Of a stretch of 64,000 bases of DNA, positions 55,925 through 64,000 are shown in pieces. The notes under the pieces were generated by a model. That model was not told where the DNA came from. It worked only from the letters and a program-made list of their open reading frames with translations, and ran no database searches. Numbering within the stretch: position 1 is the first letter of the stretch; each line of letters starts with the position of its first letter. The stretch is from Thermogutta terrifontis. Its GTDB lineage: Bacteria; Planctomycetota; Planctomycetia; Pirellulales; Thermoguttaceae. The position numbers were made by a program, and so were the translations under genes. The stretch spans positions 2,935,206-2,999,205 of the forward strand of contig NZ_CP018477.1 in NCBI RefSeq assembly GCF_002277955.1, written 5' to 3'.

Positions 55925-57421
55925 TCAACGGTTGCGTCGGACCGTACCTTCGCCTCCATAGTACGGTGCGCGGTCCCAGTAATCGGTGTCGCCCAGTGCC
56001 CGGGGGTCTCCCGTCGAGACCATCCAGTCGCGCAGTTTGGCTTTCAGTTCGTTCTCGACCTGGGCAAGTTCCGGTTTTCCCGATAGATTGTGCATCTCGC
56101 CGGGGTCCGCCTGGAGATCGTAGAGCTCGAATTCGGGCCGTTTGGCTCCGGCTGCCGCAAGGAAGAACGGGCGGATTGCCGGGTCGTCTTTGCGTGCGAG
56201 CATCTCTGACCAGGTGGGCGAGCCATCGATATCGCCGTAGTCCCGCCCCACGCTTTCCTCCGGTGGATTGCCAGCCGGCCAGAGCTGCGGGCGCAAATTC
56301 CAGATCAGATGCCAGCGTTCCGTAATGATGGAACGGATTGGATAACTCGCGTTGTTGGGTCGGGTGCAGGTGTGGCGTTCGCGTTCTGTAAACACGTGAT
56401 CGCGTGAAGGATCCACCCGCCCCGACTGGTTGGACAGCAGGATGTTCAGGAAACTCCTGCCGGTCATCTCAGGAAGCGGCTCCAAACCTGCCGCCTCGAG
56501 GATTGTGGGAGCTACGTCGGTCAGCGAGATAAAATCGTCCACGATCCGGCCACCCGGCACGCGGGCCCGCCAGCAGATTGCCAGCGGCACGTGGGTACCC
56601 GCATCGTAACACGTCGCCTTAGCCTTGGGAAACGGCATCCCGTTGTCGCCAGTCACGATGATGAGGGTGTTATCGAGGCGACCGCTCTTTTCGAGCAATG
56701 CCAGAGCTTCGCCCAGCTCTCGATCGAAACGTTCCACCTCAAACAGATAGTCGGCAATATCACTTCGCACGATAGGCGTATCGGGGAGAAACGGCGGCAC
56801 ACGGACCCGTTTGGGGTCGATGCCGGCTGCCTCGCCCGAACCCTTTTCGTATGGTCGGTGGGGATCAGATGTCCCAAACCAGAAGCAGAAAGGTTTATCA
56901 GGCGGGACAGTTTTCAGAAACTGTTCAAAGCTTTTGAAGGAGGGACCTGCCGGATTCCGCTTTCTTCCCGTCCCTTCCAGGGAGCCGGGGCCCCAGCCTT
57001 TGCGCATGCTGCCGATGACGTAGTCGTTTTCTTCCAGAACATCGGGATAGCAGCGGAATTTGGCCATCAGACGGCTGTGCAGATTGGCACCCTCTTCCAG
57101 TCGATGCGAGGCCTGTCCGGTCAAGAGCGCTCCGCGAGACGCCGTGCAGGTCGGGGCATTCACGTGAGCGCGGGTGAAAAGCACACCTTCCCGGGCGATG
57201 CGGTCGAACGTGGGGGTCCGCGCCGCCGGATCGCCGTAGGCTCCAGCATGCGGCCAGGCCCAGTCATCAGCAATCGCCAGCAAGATGTTGGGACGTTCCG
57301 CCGGGCGCTCTTCCCCAAGGCCCGTGCTGGAAAACAACGGCACTGTCTGAAAGCCGGCAACAATCAGCAGCAAGTTGCCGATCATGCCGAAAAACCACCG
57401 TTGGATGTTGACGTGACTCAT
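55925..57421 (-). CDS. Exported sulfatase, N-sulfatase-like
   Basis: A 498-residue sulfatase with an N-terminal signal (FFGMIGNLLLIVAGFQTVPL). PNILLAIADDWAWPHAGAYGD has the metal-binding Asp52-Asp53, and NAPTCTASRGALLTGQ has the Cys92-x-x-x-Arg96 site whose Cys is converted to formylglycine; VTGDNGMPF and ATCYDAGTHVPL are later family blocks. The sequence in this region resembles heparan N-sulfatase (SGSH) more than arylsulfatase A. It removes sulfate from polysaccharides, matching the agarase-like gene beside it. GGAGGAGAT precedes the ATG at 57421; the open frame to 57655 is rejected. A maturase is not in the window. Confidence 0.92.
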   Translation of the reverse strand: MSHVNIQRWFFGMIGNLLLIVAGFQTVPLFSSTGLGEERPAERPNILLAIADDWAWPHAGAYGDPAARTPTFDRIAREGVLFTRAHVNAPTCTASRGALLTGQASHRLEEGANLHSRLMAKFRCYPDVLEENDYVIGSMRKGWGPGSLEGTGRKRNPAGPSFKSFEQFLKTVPPDKPFCFWFGTSDPHRPYEKGSGEAAGIDPKRVRVPPFLPDTPIVRSDIADYLFEVERFDRELGEALALLEKSGRLDNTLIIVTGDNGMPFPKAKATCYDAGTHVPLAICWRARVPGGRIVDDFISLTDVAPTILEAAGLEPLPEMTGRSFLNILLSNQSGRVDPSRDHVFTERERHTCTRPNNASYPIRSIITERWHLIWNLRPQLWPAGNPPEESVGRDYGDIDGSPTWSEMLARKDDPAIRPFFLAAAGAKRPEFELYDLQADPGEMHNLSGKPELAQVENELKAKLRDWMVSTGDPRALGDTDYWDRAPYYGGEGTVRRNR

Positions 57422-57479
57422 CGCTGAGATCTCCTCCCCAAAATTAACACTCGCCGCGTTGGGTCGGCGAAATCCGAGT

Positions 57480-59633
57480 TTAACGACCCTGGGAACTCCG
57501 CAGGGTGTACATAACGGATGCGATATCCCGAGCGGCCTGAATGATCTCGGGATAGGGTGTATCACACACGTCGAGAAAGCCGATCTGGTAGTTCTCACCG
57601 TCACCCCGACCGGTGGTGGCCTGATCCATAAGCTGGAACCAATGCGTGCCCACAATCTGCGGATGGAGCAAGGCGCTTTTCACGTACCGACGATAACATT
57701 CCGCGCGGTCTGCCTGATCAGCGGCTTCGCGGAGTCCCGTGTGGAACATCCCCCGGTCCAAGGCCCCGAAGTGAAATTCTCCGATGATCACGGGTTTATC
57801 AATTCCGTCGGGCAGACGGAGCGAGGCCACACTGACGTCATAGCGGTTGAAGCTGATAACATCGCAGTACAAGGCTGCGGCACGAATTGCCCGATCGTTC
57901 ACCCAGGCAAATCGACAGCCCAGATAGAGTTTATCAGGCGCGAATTTTTTGACGGCGTCGTGGCAGCGACGGAAATATGTTTCAGCAATTTCGCTGCAGA
58001 AGGCCGCCAGATCCTCGCGGGCCTTTTTCTGATCCACCTCGTCCGTTTTTTGGAGGAAATCGTCCCAAGAGGCAAAACTTGTTCCCCAAATGGCGTTCAA
58101 TTTGGCGACATCTCCATACTTTTGCCGAAGGCGCTCCTGGAAAACCTTTTTAGCGGGTTGATCTGCCGGCGAACGAACAGTCGCCACTGCCAGAGAAAGC
58201 TCGTCACCCCAGCTCAGCTCGTTATCCACGAAGTAGCCCAAACACCACGGATCTTTTGCCGAGGAATTGGCTTCCCGCTCCATCGCCGCCAGAAGGCCAC
58301 GGTCAAAATCGGGATCAAACGGATCCGCAAATCGACCCCAGTATCCGGTGGAACCTTCGATCCGGCGGGCGCCTGAGGAAAGAGTCACCACATAAGGAGT
58401 GCGGCGCATGCTGTAAATAGCCGGGTCCGACCAGTTGCCAATGGTGTTAATGCCCCAGCTCCGCAACCGCTGATGCATTCGCTCGTTGAACGTTTTTTCC
58501 CAATTCGTGCCGTACTTTAGGAGGAGATTGGCGCCGGAAAAGCAAAACGTTCGATACGACTCTTTCTTCTGATAGTAGCCGTGGGGGGCCCATGAGCCCC
58601 GACCGTAAAACACGCCAAATGGACTATCCACCGGCGGGAGTTGGAACCAGTGCTCACGATCGGTGATGGGTGTGACCGCTGTGGTGCTGCGGACACAGTC
58701 GACCCCGTGCGACCAGAAGAGCCGCCCCTCTGGATCCACCAACCACCATCGGCCCTCGTGTTTGGTCACACGAAAGTGACCTGTTGCCTCCAGAATCGGC
58801 CCGCTCTTCCACCCGCCGAACTGATCCCAATCGCCTGGACCGGGATGGGCAGCCAGATCGCGATCCTCCTCCCGGATTCTTTCAGCCAGCTCCGCCGCGC
58901 TGTGGATTTTCCCGGGCCAGTCTCGATGTCGGTACTGCCCAAACTCGTCAATCAGCGGGAACAGATTGCTTGTATCACCACTCCACCAGGGGGGCGTTTG
59001 GAAGCTTTCGCTGGCCAGCACTTTTTGCACTTCCAGCACGGTGTTGGCGGAAAAACCTCGCATCGTGAGCGCCAGCTCTTCCACGGTAGCGACGTCGATG
59101 CCCCGTTCTGGGTCAAGCAGTTCAGGAAATCCCCGCATGCCAAAGAACACGTCCTTGAGCGCTTCGGGAACGACACGGCGGAGCGTCAGTCGAAGGTGCA
59201 CGCGTTCGCCAGGTTCCAGAATGTAATCCCGGGAAAGATTCTTGCCCTTGCTCCTTGCTCGCCATTGAACCCGTAGTGTATCCGCGGAAGGATTGTGAAG
59301 TTCGATTCCGACGTAGCGAAAGGCCGTCAGATTCCAGGTCTTCTCAGGGGCTGGAAAGCGAACCATTGCCGAGTCTGCTCCCGCTTCCGGCCGGATCCTC
59401 AGGATCGAAACCCCATCGCGGGATGCTACCTCGGCTGTCGCCCGTTCCAAACGATAACCGTCTGCCTTTTGCGGCGACCACAATACTTCCACGGACGCGC
59501 CGTTCGGTTGCTCGGCCTGAGCCTGCCTGCCCGGGAACACCGGCAAAACATTCCAAGAGTTGCAAACAATCAGAACGGCTAGCGTGATCTGTAGGTAGCA
59601 GAGACATCCAGGCAAATTAAAGTACCGTCTCAT
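57480..59633 (-). CDS. Exported agarase/beta-galactosidase-like glycoside hydrolase (clan GH-A)
   Basis: A 717-residue protein: signal peptide, an N-terminal beta-sandwich (about 50-180, carbohydrate-binding-like; LRIRPEAGADSAMVRFPAPE), then a GH-A TIM barrel. GHFRVTKHEGRWWLVDPEGR and LFWSHGVDCVRS are characteristic of GH42/GH50-like agarases. The catalytic pair is Glu472 in YFVDNELSW (acid/base) and Glu619 in VIIGEFHFG (nucleophile). ATG 59633 has GGAGGTGA seven bases upstream, the best Shine-Dalgarno in the window. With the adjacent sulfatase it suggests degradation of a sulfated galactan. Confidence 0.85.
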   Translation of the reverse strand: MRRYFNLPGCLCYLQITLAVLIVCNSWNVLPVFPGRQAQAEQPNGASVEVLWSPQKADGYRLERATAEVASRDGVSILRIRPEAGADSAMVRFPAPEKTWNLTAFRYVGIELHNPSADTLRVQWRARSKGKNLSRDYILEPGERVHLRLTLRRVVPEALKDVFFGMRGFPELLDPERGIDVATVEELALTMRGFSANTVLEVQKVLASESFQTPPWWSGDTSNLFPLIDEFGQYRHRDWPGKIHSAAELAERIREEDRDLAAHPGPGDWDQFGGWKSGPILEATGHFRVTKHEGRWWLVDPEGRLFWSHGVDCVRSTTAVTPITDREHWFQLPPVDSPFGVFYGRGSWAPHGYYQKKESYRTFCFSGANLLLKYGTNWEKTFNERMHQRLRSWGINTIGNWSDPAIYSMRRTPYVVTLSSGARRIEGSTGYWGRFADPFDPDFDRGLLAAMEREANSSAKDPWCLGYFVDNELSWGDELSLAVATVRSPADQPAKKVFQERLRQKYGDVAKLNAIWGTSFASWDDFLQKTDEVDQKKAREDLAAFCSEIAETYFRRCHDAVKKFAPDKLYLGCRFAWVNDRAIRAAALYCDVISFNRYDVSVASLRLPDGIDKPVIIGEFHFGALDRGMFHTGLREAADQADRAECYRRYVKSALLHPQIVGTHWFQLMDQATTGRGDGENYQIGFLDVCDTPYPEIIQAARDIASVMYTLRSSQGR

Positions 59634-59799
59634 GGGTTTGTCACCTCCGAGTTGCGGGCAGGATCCGCGACGTTTCCGGGAGCTAACTCCTCGAGCACGA
59701 CCACGCTCATCAGTGCATGCGTTGATGTGCCACGATTAACCGTGCCCCTATCCTACGTCGGAGAGCCGTGCCCTTCAAGCACGTCAGGACCCGCGCTTC

Positions 59800-59874
59800 A
59801 TCCCCCCTTCTGCAAAAACCACGAGATGCCGCGGGCGCAAGGCGTGGTAGGGGCAATTCATGAATTGCCCCTAC
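59800..59874. repeat. Palindrome array H (conserved left block plus 28-mer)
   Basis: CTTCTGCAAAAACCACGAGA to GGGCGCAAGG (59812-59840), then the perfect 28-mer (59847-59874). The same left block precedes the palindrome at 20266 and 31915 and follows it, inverted, at 43218. Confidence 0.88.
59847..59874. repeat. 28-bp perfect palindrome, copy 5
   Basis: Identical to the 1572-1599 copy. Confidence 0.95.
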
Positions 59875-60181
59875 CGTTTAACCCGCCGCCGAACCGACCG
59901 TTTATCGCCCGGTTGGTGAATTTGGTCATCTAAGGATTGCGCTAGGAACATGACAAGCGCGTCACTCCCAAAGCAAGCCTGAGAAACGGGTTCTACCAGG
60001 CTGATGTCGCTCCCACACAAGCCCGTGCGGATGTCCGCGCTCTTTGGCAGTGGAAAAGTAGGGATCTGTCAGCTTCAGTATCAATTAGGAATTCTTTAGA
60101 CTGAGCAAAAGAGGACGCTTTCTCCCCATACCTGGCTCCGCAAACAGATTTTTTGTCACCGTCCGCGGTAGAAATGTGGTG
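59875..60181. other. Upstream region of the kinase gene, no gene seen
   Basis: About 300 bp in a divergent region; holds presumably the kinase promoter. Nothing else recognised. Confidence 0.4.
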
Positions 60182-61660
60182 ATGTTGCTCTCTCGGCTTC
60201 AGTATGGATTTACGCAAAGTGCTGTTCGCTGGCTGGCGGATCGGCGGCGGTCGCTGGCCTGGCGATTGTTTACCGGCTTTGTTTTGGTAGCGCTGAGCAG
60301 CAGTCTGCTGGCGGGCCTGGGCACGGCGTTGTTTTGGCGCCAGCACGTGCAGAAACGTCAGGAACGCGAGTTACAGCGCGTGGCCGACATCGTCACCCAC
60401 GCCAGATTTCCCCTGGGAAGAAGTGTGCTGCGACAAATGCGGGAACTTTCCGGAGTGGAGTTTGTCACCGCATCCCGCGCTGGACAAATCCTTGACAGTA
60501 CCATTCCCCTCGATAAAACCGACGAGAAAGTGTTGACCACAATCCTCGGGCAGCATCCAGAAGGTCGAGACCCTAGCCGCACAGTGAACCTCTCGGGCAA
60601 GCAGTACCGGGTCAAAAAAATTCCCGTGGCGTATCGAACGGGCTCACCGGACGACGCCCACGCCGTACTGCTTCTTCGCGAGCAAGCGGCCTTACTGTCG
60701 GAGATGGCACCAATTCTTCCTGCGACGGGCGTTGCTGCCGGATGTGCCGTTGCCCTGTCGGCGATTGTCTCCATTTGGCTGGCGCGTTCCATCGCCAAAC
60801 CACTCAGCGACCTGGCCAGGGCAACCGTTCGGGCGGCACGGGACTGGAATGCCTCCATCCCCATTCCTTCAACCAACAACGAGGTGTGCGACCTGGCCGT
60901 GGCGATTCAGCAAATGATCCGCCAGCGACAGGAGTTTGAACGGGCACTCCGCGATGAAGAACGCAACCATGCGCTGCATGAGATTGGCCGTGGACTCGCG
61001 CACCAACTGAGAAACCTGGTTACCGCGCTCCGTCTGGCCGTGGATCTCCATGTGCAGTCCTGTCATGAGGCTGGGGCTGATGACGAATTGAGGGTGGCGT
61101 ACCGGCAACTTCAGGTGATGGAGGTCACTCTTCGCGAATTCCTCACCCTCACCGCCCAACTTCCGCATCCGGAACTTGTGGATCTACGCGCGCTGCTGGA
61201 CGAGGTTCTGGAGTTGCTCCAGCCAGCCATCGAGCATGCTCAGGTGACACTTCGGGTGGAAGTTTCACCGGATTCCGACGGAAAATTTCCTGTGGAAGGA
61301 CATCGATGGGCCCTGTTTCAACTGATGGCCAATCTGATCACCAATGGATTTGAGGCAGCCCGACAGGGCTCTCACCAGCCTCAGGTGTGGGTTCTGCTCG
61401 AGCGCCGCGATAACAAAGGGCGACTGGTGGTGAGGGACAACGGGCCAGGCGTGGCAGATCATGTGCAGGAGCGACTGTTCAAAGCACCCGTCACGACCAA
61501 GCCGGACGGAATTGGGCTGGGCCTTTTGGTCTGTCAGACTGTGGCCGCCCAACACCACGGGACGCTGAGCTGGTCTCGCCAGCGTGAGTGGACCGAGTTT
61601 GTCTTTGAATTCCCACTCGCGTCAAGTGGAAACCCGTCAACGGTAGAATCGCAGGCGTGA
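60182..61660 (+). CDS. Membrane histidine kinase
   Basis: About 492 residues. TM1 (FTGFVLVALSSSLLAGLGTA), a ~115-residue extracytoplasmic sensor region, TM2 (PATGVAAGCAVALSAIVSIW), HAMP, then a HisKA-like helix with GLAHQLRNLVTAL (phosphoacceptor His274), N box LMANLITNGFEAA, and G boxes VVRDNGPGVAD and GIGLGLLVCQTVAA. The H box (AHQLRN) is of the NtrB-type pattern. ATG 60182; GTG 60176 or 60179 are also possible. The NtrC-type regulator starts 3 bp after its stop, so they form one operon and one signalling pair. Confidence 0.9.
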   Translation: MLLSRLQYGFTQSAVRWLADRRRSLAWRLFTGFVLVALSSSLLAGLGTALFWRQHVQKRQERELQRVADIVTHARFPLGRSVLRQMRELSGVEFVTASRAGQILDSTIPLDKTDEKVLTTILGQHPEGRDPSRTVNLSGKQYRVKKIPVAYRTGSPDDAHAVLLLREQAALLSEMAPILPATGVAAGCAVALSAIVSIWLARSIAKPLSDLARATVRAARDWNASIPIPSTNNEVCDLAVAIQQMIRQRQEFERALRDEERNHALHEIGRGLAHQLRNLVTALRLAVDLHVQSCHEAGADDELRVAYRQLQVMEVTLREFLTLTAQLPHPELVDLRALLDEVLELLQPAIEHAQVTLRVEVSPDSDGKFPVEGHRWALFQLMANLITNGFEAARQGSHQPQVWVLLERRDNKGRLVVRDNGPGVADHVQERLFKAPVTTKPDGIGLGLLVCQTVAAQHHGTLSWSRQREWTEFVFEFPLASSGNPSTVESQA

Positions 61661-61663
61661 AGC

Positions 61664-63121
61664 ATGGCGAACATTCTGATTGTCGATGATCAACCGGATA
61701 TCTGCTGGGCGCTCTCCAAGCTTGCCCGGCAGATGGGACATTCCGCCATCACGCTGACGGCGGCAGAGGACCTGTTTCGCCAACTGGAAGAAGCTCGCGG
61801 CGATCTGGTGATCCTCGATGTGCGTCTGCCTGGGATGGACGGTCTGGAGGCCCTCCGGCAGCTTCGCCAACTTCGCCCCCGACTGCCCGTCATTGTCATC
61901 ACGGCTTACGGTGATCTGGACGTGGCCGTCCAGGCAATCCAGGCAGGGGCCTTCGACTATCTGACAAAACCATTCACGCTGGAAACTGCCGCCCAGGCCA
62001 TCAGACGTGCCCTGGCCACCCCGGCTTTGCAAACCGCATCGCCGGACGCAACGGATGACCGACAGGGAAACGAGTTGCAGCTCATCGGCGTTTCACCCGC
62101 CATGCAAGCGGTTTTCAAGCAGATTGCCGTGGTGGCACCCACCGATTCGGCAGTGCACATTACCGGCGAAAGCGGGACAGGAAAAGAACTGGTCGCGAGG
62201 GCCATTCATCACTACAGCCCTCGCCGCGATCGTCCCTTTGTTGTCGCCCACCTCGCGGCCCTCAGTCCCTCGCTCGTTGAGAGCGAACTTTTCGGCCACG
62301 TGCGCGGTGCCTTCACAGGAGCCGAGTCGGATCACGTGGGGCTGCTTCAGCGGGCGAACGGGGGCACTCTGTTTATCGACGAAGTCGCCGACATTCCGCT
62401 GAACGTTCAGGCCAAGTTGCTTCGAGCCTTGGAATATCGCGAATTCTGCCCGGTGGGTGGCACAAAACCGGTCCAGGTCAATTTTCGCCTCATTTCGGCC
62501 ACACACCAGGATCTGCGCAGACTCGTCAGAGAGGGCGCGTTCCGACATGATTTGTTTTATCGGCTTGTGACATTCGAAATCCATCTCCCTCCCTTGAGGG
62601 AGCGGAAGGAAGACATTGAACCGCTGGCAAAGTACTTTCTGGGACGGCTGGCCGCGCAATCGGGAAAGGCACCTCCGGCCTGGTCCGCGGATTTTCGCGA
62701 GGCGCTTCTGGCGCGTCCCTGGTGGGGAAATGTACGCGAGTTACGGCACGCCCTGGAGCACGCCCTCATCGTCAGTCGAGGAGGCGTCCTGCATGCCGAC
62801 CACCTCCCGCCAGCCCTGTCACGCAGCCAGCAGGATGTCGCGGAGGAAGAATCGCTTCGCGATTGTGTGCAGAAATGGGTGCAGCAAGCCGTGACCGATC
62901 CGACCCTCGAGGGCCGACTGTACGAAGCGTTTCTCCAGCTTGTGGAACCGGTGCTCCTGGAAGCCGCCCTGGAAATCCATCGAGGCCAGTACATCCATGC
63001 GGCGCGGCATCTGGGAATTCACCGTGTCACGCTGCGAAAAAAGCTCCAGCAGTACCGAGAGCTCCGCCGGTTTGCCGATCGGTCGGCGGAGACCTCTTCG
63101 GAGGCTGATCCAAGCGAGTGA
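61664..63121 (+). CDS. NtrC-family sigma-54-dependent response regulator
   Basis: A 485-residue regulator: receiver (LIVDDQPDICW, phosphoacceptor Asp52 in LDVRLPGMDG, Lys in YLTKPF), AAA+ domain with Walker A GESGTGKE (from Gly168), GAFTGA (Gly215-Ala220) for sigma-54 contact and GTLFIDEVADIP Walker B, then a C-terminal Fis-type helix-turn-helix (AARHLGIHRVTLRKKLQQYR). The linker before the DNA-binding part (about 390-450) carries a helix WVQQAVTDPTLEGRLYEAFL. It should activate sigma-54 promoters in response to the paired kinase. Confidence 0.93.
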   Translation: MANILIVDDQPDICWALSKLARQMGHSAITLTAAEDLFRQLEEARGDLVILDVRLPGMDGLEALRQLRQLRPRLPVIVITAYGDLDVAVQAIQAGAFDYLTKPFTLETAAQAIRRALATPALQTASPDATDDRQGNELQLIGVSPAMQAVFKQIAVVAPTDSAVHITGESGTGKELVARAIHHYSPRRDRPFVVAHLAALSPSLVESELFGHVRGAFTGAESDHVGLLQRANGGTLFIDEVADIPLNVQAKLLRALEYREFCPVGGTKPVQVNFRLISATHQDLRRLVREGAFRHDLFYRLVTFEIHLPPLRERKEDIEPLAKYFLGRLAAQSGKAPPAWSADFREALLARPWWGNVRELRHALEHALIVSRGGVLHADHLPPALSRSQQDVAEEESLRDCVQKWVQQAVTDPTLEGRLYEAFLQLVEPVLLEAALEIHRGQYIHAARHLGIHRVTLRKKLQQYRELRRFADRSAETSSEADPSE

Positions 63122-63214
63122 AGCGACTCCCTTCGGACACTCGCCCGTTTACAGGCGAGAAGGCAGCCTTCATAATAAGTGCACGAGGTTTGATAGAAGG
63201 AGGGTCATTCCACG

Positions 63215-63754
63215 ATGAGCAGCCAACAAACAATTGACCTCGCGAGCTACATCCGCTCAATCCCCAACTTTCCCAAACCGGGGATTATTTTCCGCGACAT
63301 CACGCCATTGCTGGCTTCTCCCGAAGCTCTGCGAGAAACGGTGCGGCAGCTCGCCGATGCCGTCCGCGACCGAGATGTAGAAGCCATAGCAGCCGCCGAA
63401 GCTCGGGGTTTCCTTTTCGCCGCCCCGCTCGCCCTGGAGCTGAACGTGGGGCTGATCCCCATTCGTAAGCCGGGGAAACTGCCCTCTGAAACTTTTTCTC
63501 ACACCTATACTCTGGAGTACGGAACCGACACCCTGGAAATGCACAAAGACGCCATCAAGCCGGGAACGCGGGTACTGGTGGTCGACGATCTCCTGGCAAC
63601 CGGTGGGACTGTGGAAGCGTGCTGCCGACTTATAGAGAAGGCTGGCGGAATTGTGGTCGGCTGTGCTTTTGTTATCGAACTGACCGATCTCAAGGGGGCC
63701 GAACGTTTGGCCCGATACCGCCCGGTGAGCCTCATCAAATTCAGCGGCGGATGA
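63215..63754 (+). CDS. apt: Adenine phosphoribosyltransferase
   Basis: A 179-residue enzyme that makes AMP from adenine and PRPP in purine salvage. Features: SIPNFPKPGIIFRDITPLL near the N-terminus, EARGFLFAAPLALELNVGLI, RKPGKLPSETFSH, and the PRPP loop VLVVDDLLATGGT. GGAGGG lies upstream of ATG 63215. Nothing unusual; 93 bp after the NtrC stop. Confidence 0.96.
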   Translation: MSSQQTIDLASYIRSIPNFPKPGIIFRDITPLLASPEALRETVRQLADAVRDRDVEAIAAAEARGFLFAAPLALELNVGLIPIRKPGKLPSETFSHTYTLEYGTDTLEMHKDAIKPGTRVLVVDDLLATGGTVEACCRLIEKAGGIVVGCAFVIELTDLKGAERLARYRPVSLIKFSGG

Positions 63755-63857
63755 CTCCTTCCCGGGAATGACCAGGCTTGCCCGCCGGCTCTTCTGACCC
63801 TCGTCAGTACGAATCGAAGAAAGCACATTCCTGAACGGTCGAGGGGCAGATTTTCCA

Positions 63858-64000
63858 TCAGCGGACGAAAAGCGTGCTGGTGGAGCGTGCCGGACTGACC
63901 ACCGGGGTTCTCTGAAAAAACCGGGCAAGTAAGGCGGGCTGGGCTGCAAAGTCCACGTGCACGATCGACGCCACCACCTGCGCGTTGCCGATGATGTCGT
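63858..64000 (-). CDS. 3' end of an unknown gene running off the window
   Basis: An open minus-strand frame enters from the right edge and stops at 63858 (stop on 63858-63860), giving 46 residues ending DFAAQPALLARFFQRTPVVS, PARSTSTLFVR. It is too short to identify. Open frame, lack of stops and location suggest coding sequence but do not prove it. Confidence 0.4.
   Translation of the reverse strand, partial: DIIGNAQVVASIVHVDFAAQPALLARFFQRTPVVSPARSTSTLFVR

Overview
This 64 kb window reads as chromosomal DNA of a planctomycete, probably a Pirellulales/Thermogutta-like heterotroph. The call rests on gene content: a DUF1559 prepilin-like protein with a C-terminal H-X9-DG motif beside a carboxypeptidase-regulatory-like lipoprotein, many secreted sulfatase, glycosidase, DUF1080 and Gfo/Idh proteins, a PEP-CTERM protein, tandem clpP genes, and small planctomycete-type hypotheticals. 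I see no rRNA, tRNA, CRISPR array, prophage or transposase.

Layout. 1-5.1 kb: 3' end of a Gfo/Idh/MocA oxidoreductase, a repeat-bearing gap, a CbiX-like chelatase, a creatininase-family hydrolase and an HTH regulator. 5.4-10 kb: a lipoprotein, a GAF/HD-GYP c-di-GMP phosphodiesterase and a cysteine-rich exported protein with two YHS/TRASH-like modules. 10.3-17 kb: a same-strand set of cyclase, HAD phosphatase, a conserved unknown, a PfkB/HldE-like kinase and an Eco57I/TaqI-like adenine methyltransferase. 17-26.5 kb (minus strand): coiled-coil protein, SGNH acetylesterase, a frameshifted chemoreceptor and a GH2 glycosidase with a discoidin-like tail. 27-31.6 kb: TrpB2, an alpha/beta-hydrolase, a lipoprotein and a DUF1559 protein. 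32.5-40.5 kb: Tat-exported TIM-barrel protein, beta-helix protein, PEP-CTERM protein, Flp-like pilin, two YdcF/DUF218 proteins, a NarL-type regulator and a WecG/TagA glycosyltransferase. 40.5-48 kb: thioredoxin-NHL lipoprotein, a PrsW-like membrane protein lacking two of its motifs, a disordered protein and clpP1-clpP2. 48-59.6 kb: MoxR ATPase, TolC-like lipoprotein with a long tail, YjbQ, a zinc-ribbon-like small protein, a 2x[4Fe-4S] ferredoxin, a six-hairpin glycosidase, DUF1080, a sulfatase and an agarase-like glycosidase. 60-64 kb: a histidine kinase/NtrC pair, apt, and the 3' end of a further minus-strand ORF.

Functionally, the secreted esterases, GH2, agarase-like GH, six-hairpin GH, beta-helix protein, sulfatase, DUF1080 protein and sugar isomerase/oxidoreductase fit breakdown of acetylated and sulfated polysaccharides. 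The 35-40 kb block looks like cell-surface or envelope construction.

The most unusual feature is not a gene. Six intergenic regions carry modular arrays of short palindromes: a 28-bp perfect palindrome (seven clear copies plus one decayed), hairpins built on GGACGTG/CACGTCC, and hairpins with a CTTTAG core. One copy of the 28-mer carries a paired compensatory change, and two loci share a composite unit of about 250-300 bp in opposite orientation. They resemble REP/BIME or MITE-type elements. All coordinates and motifs were read by eye; family names are by recognition, not by database search.
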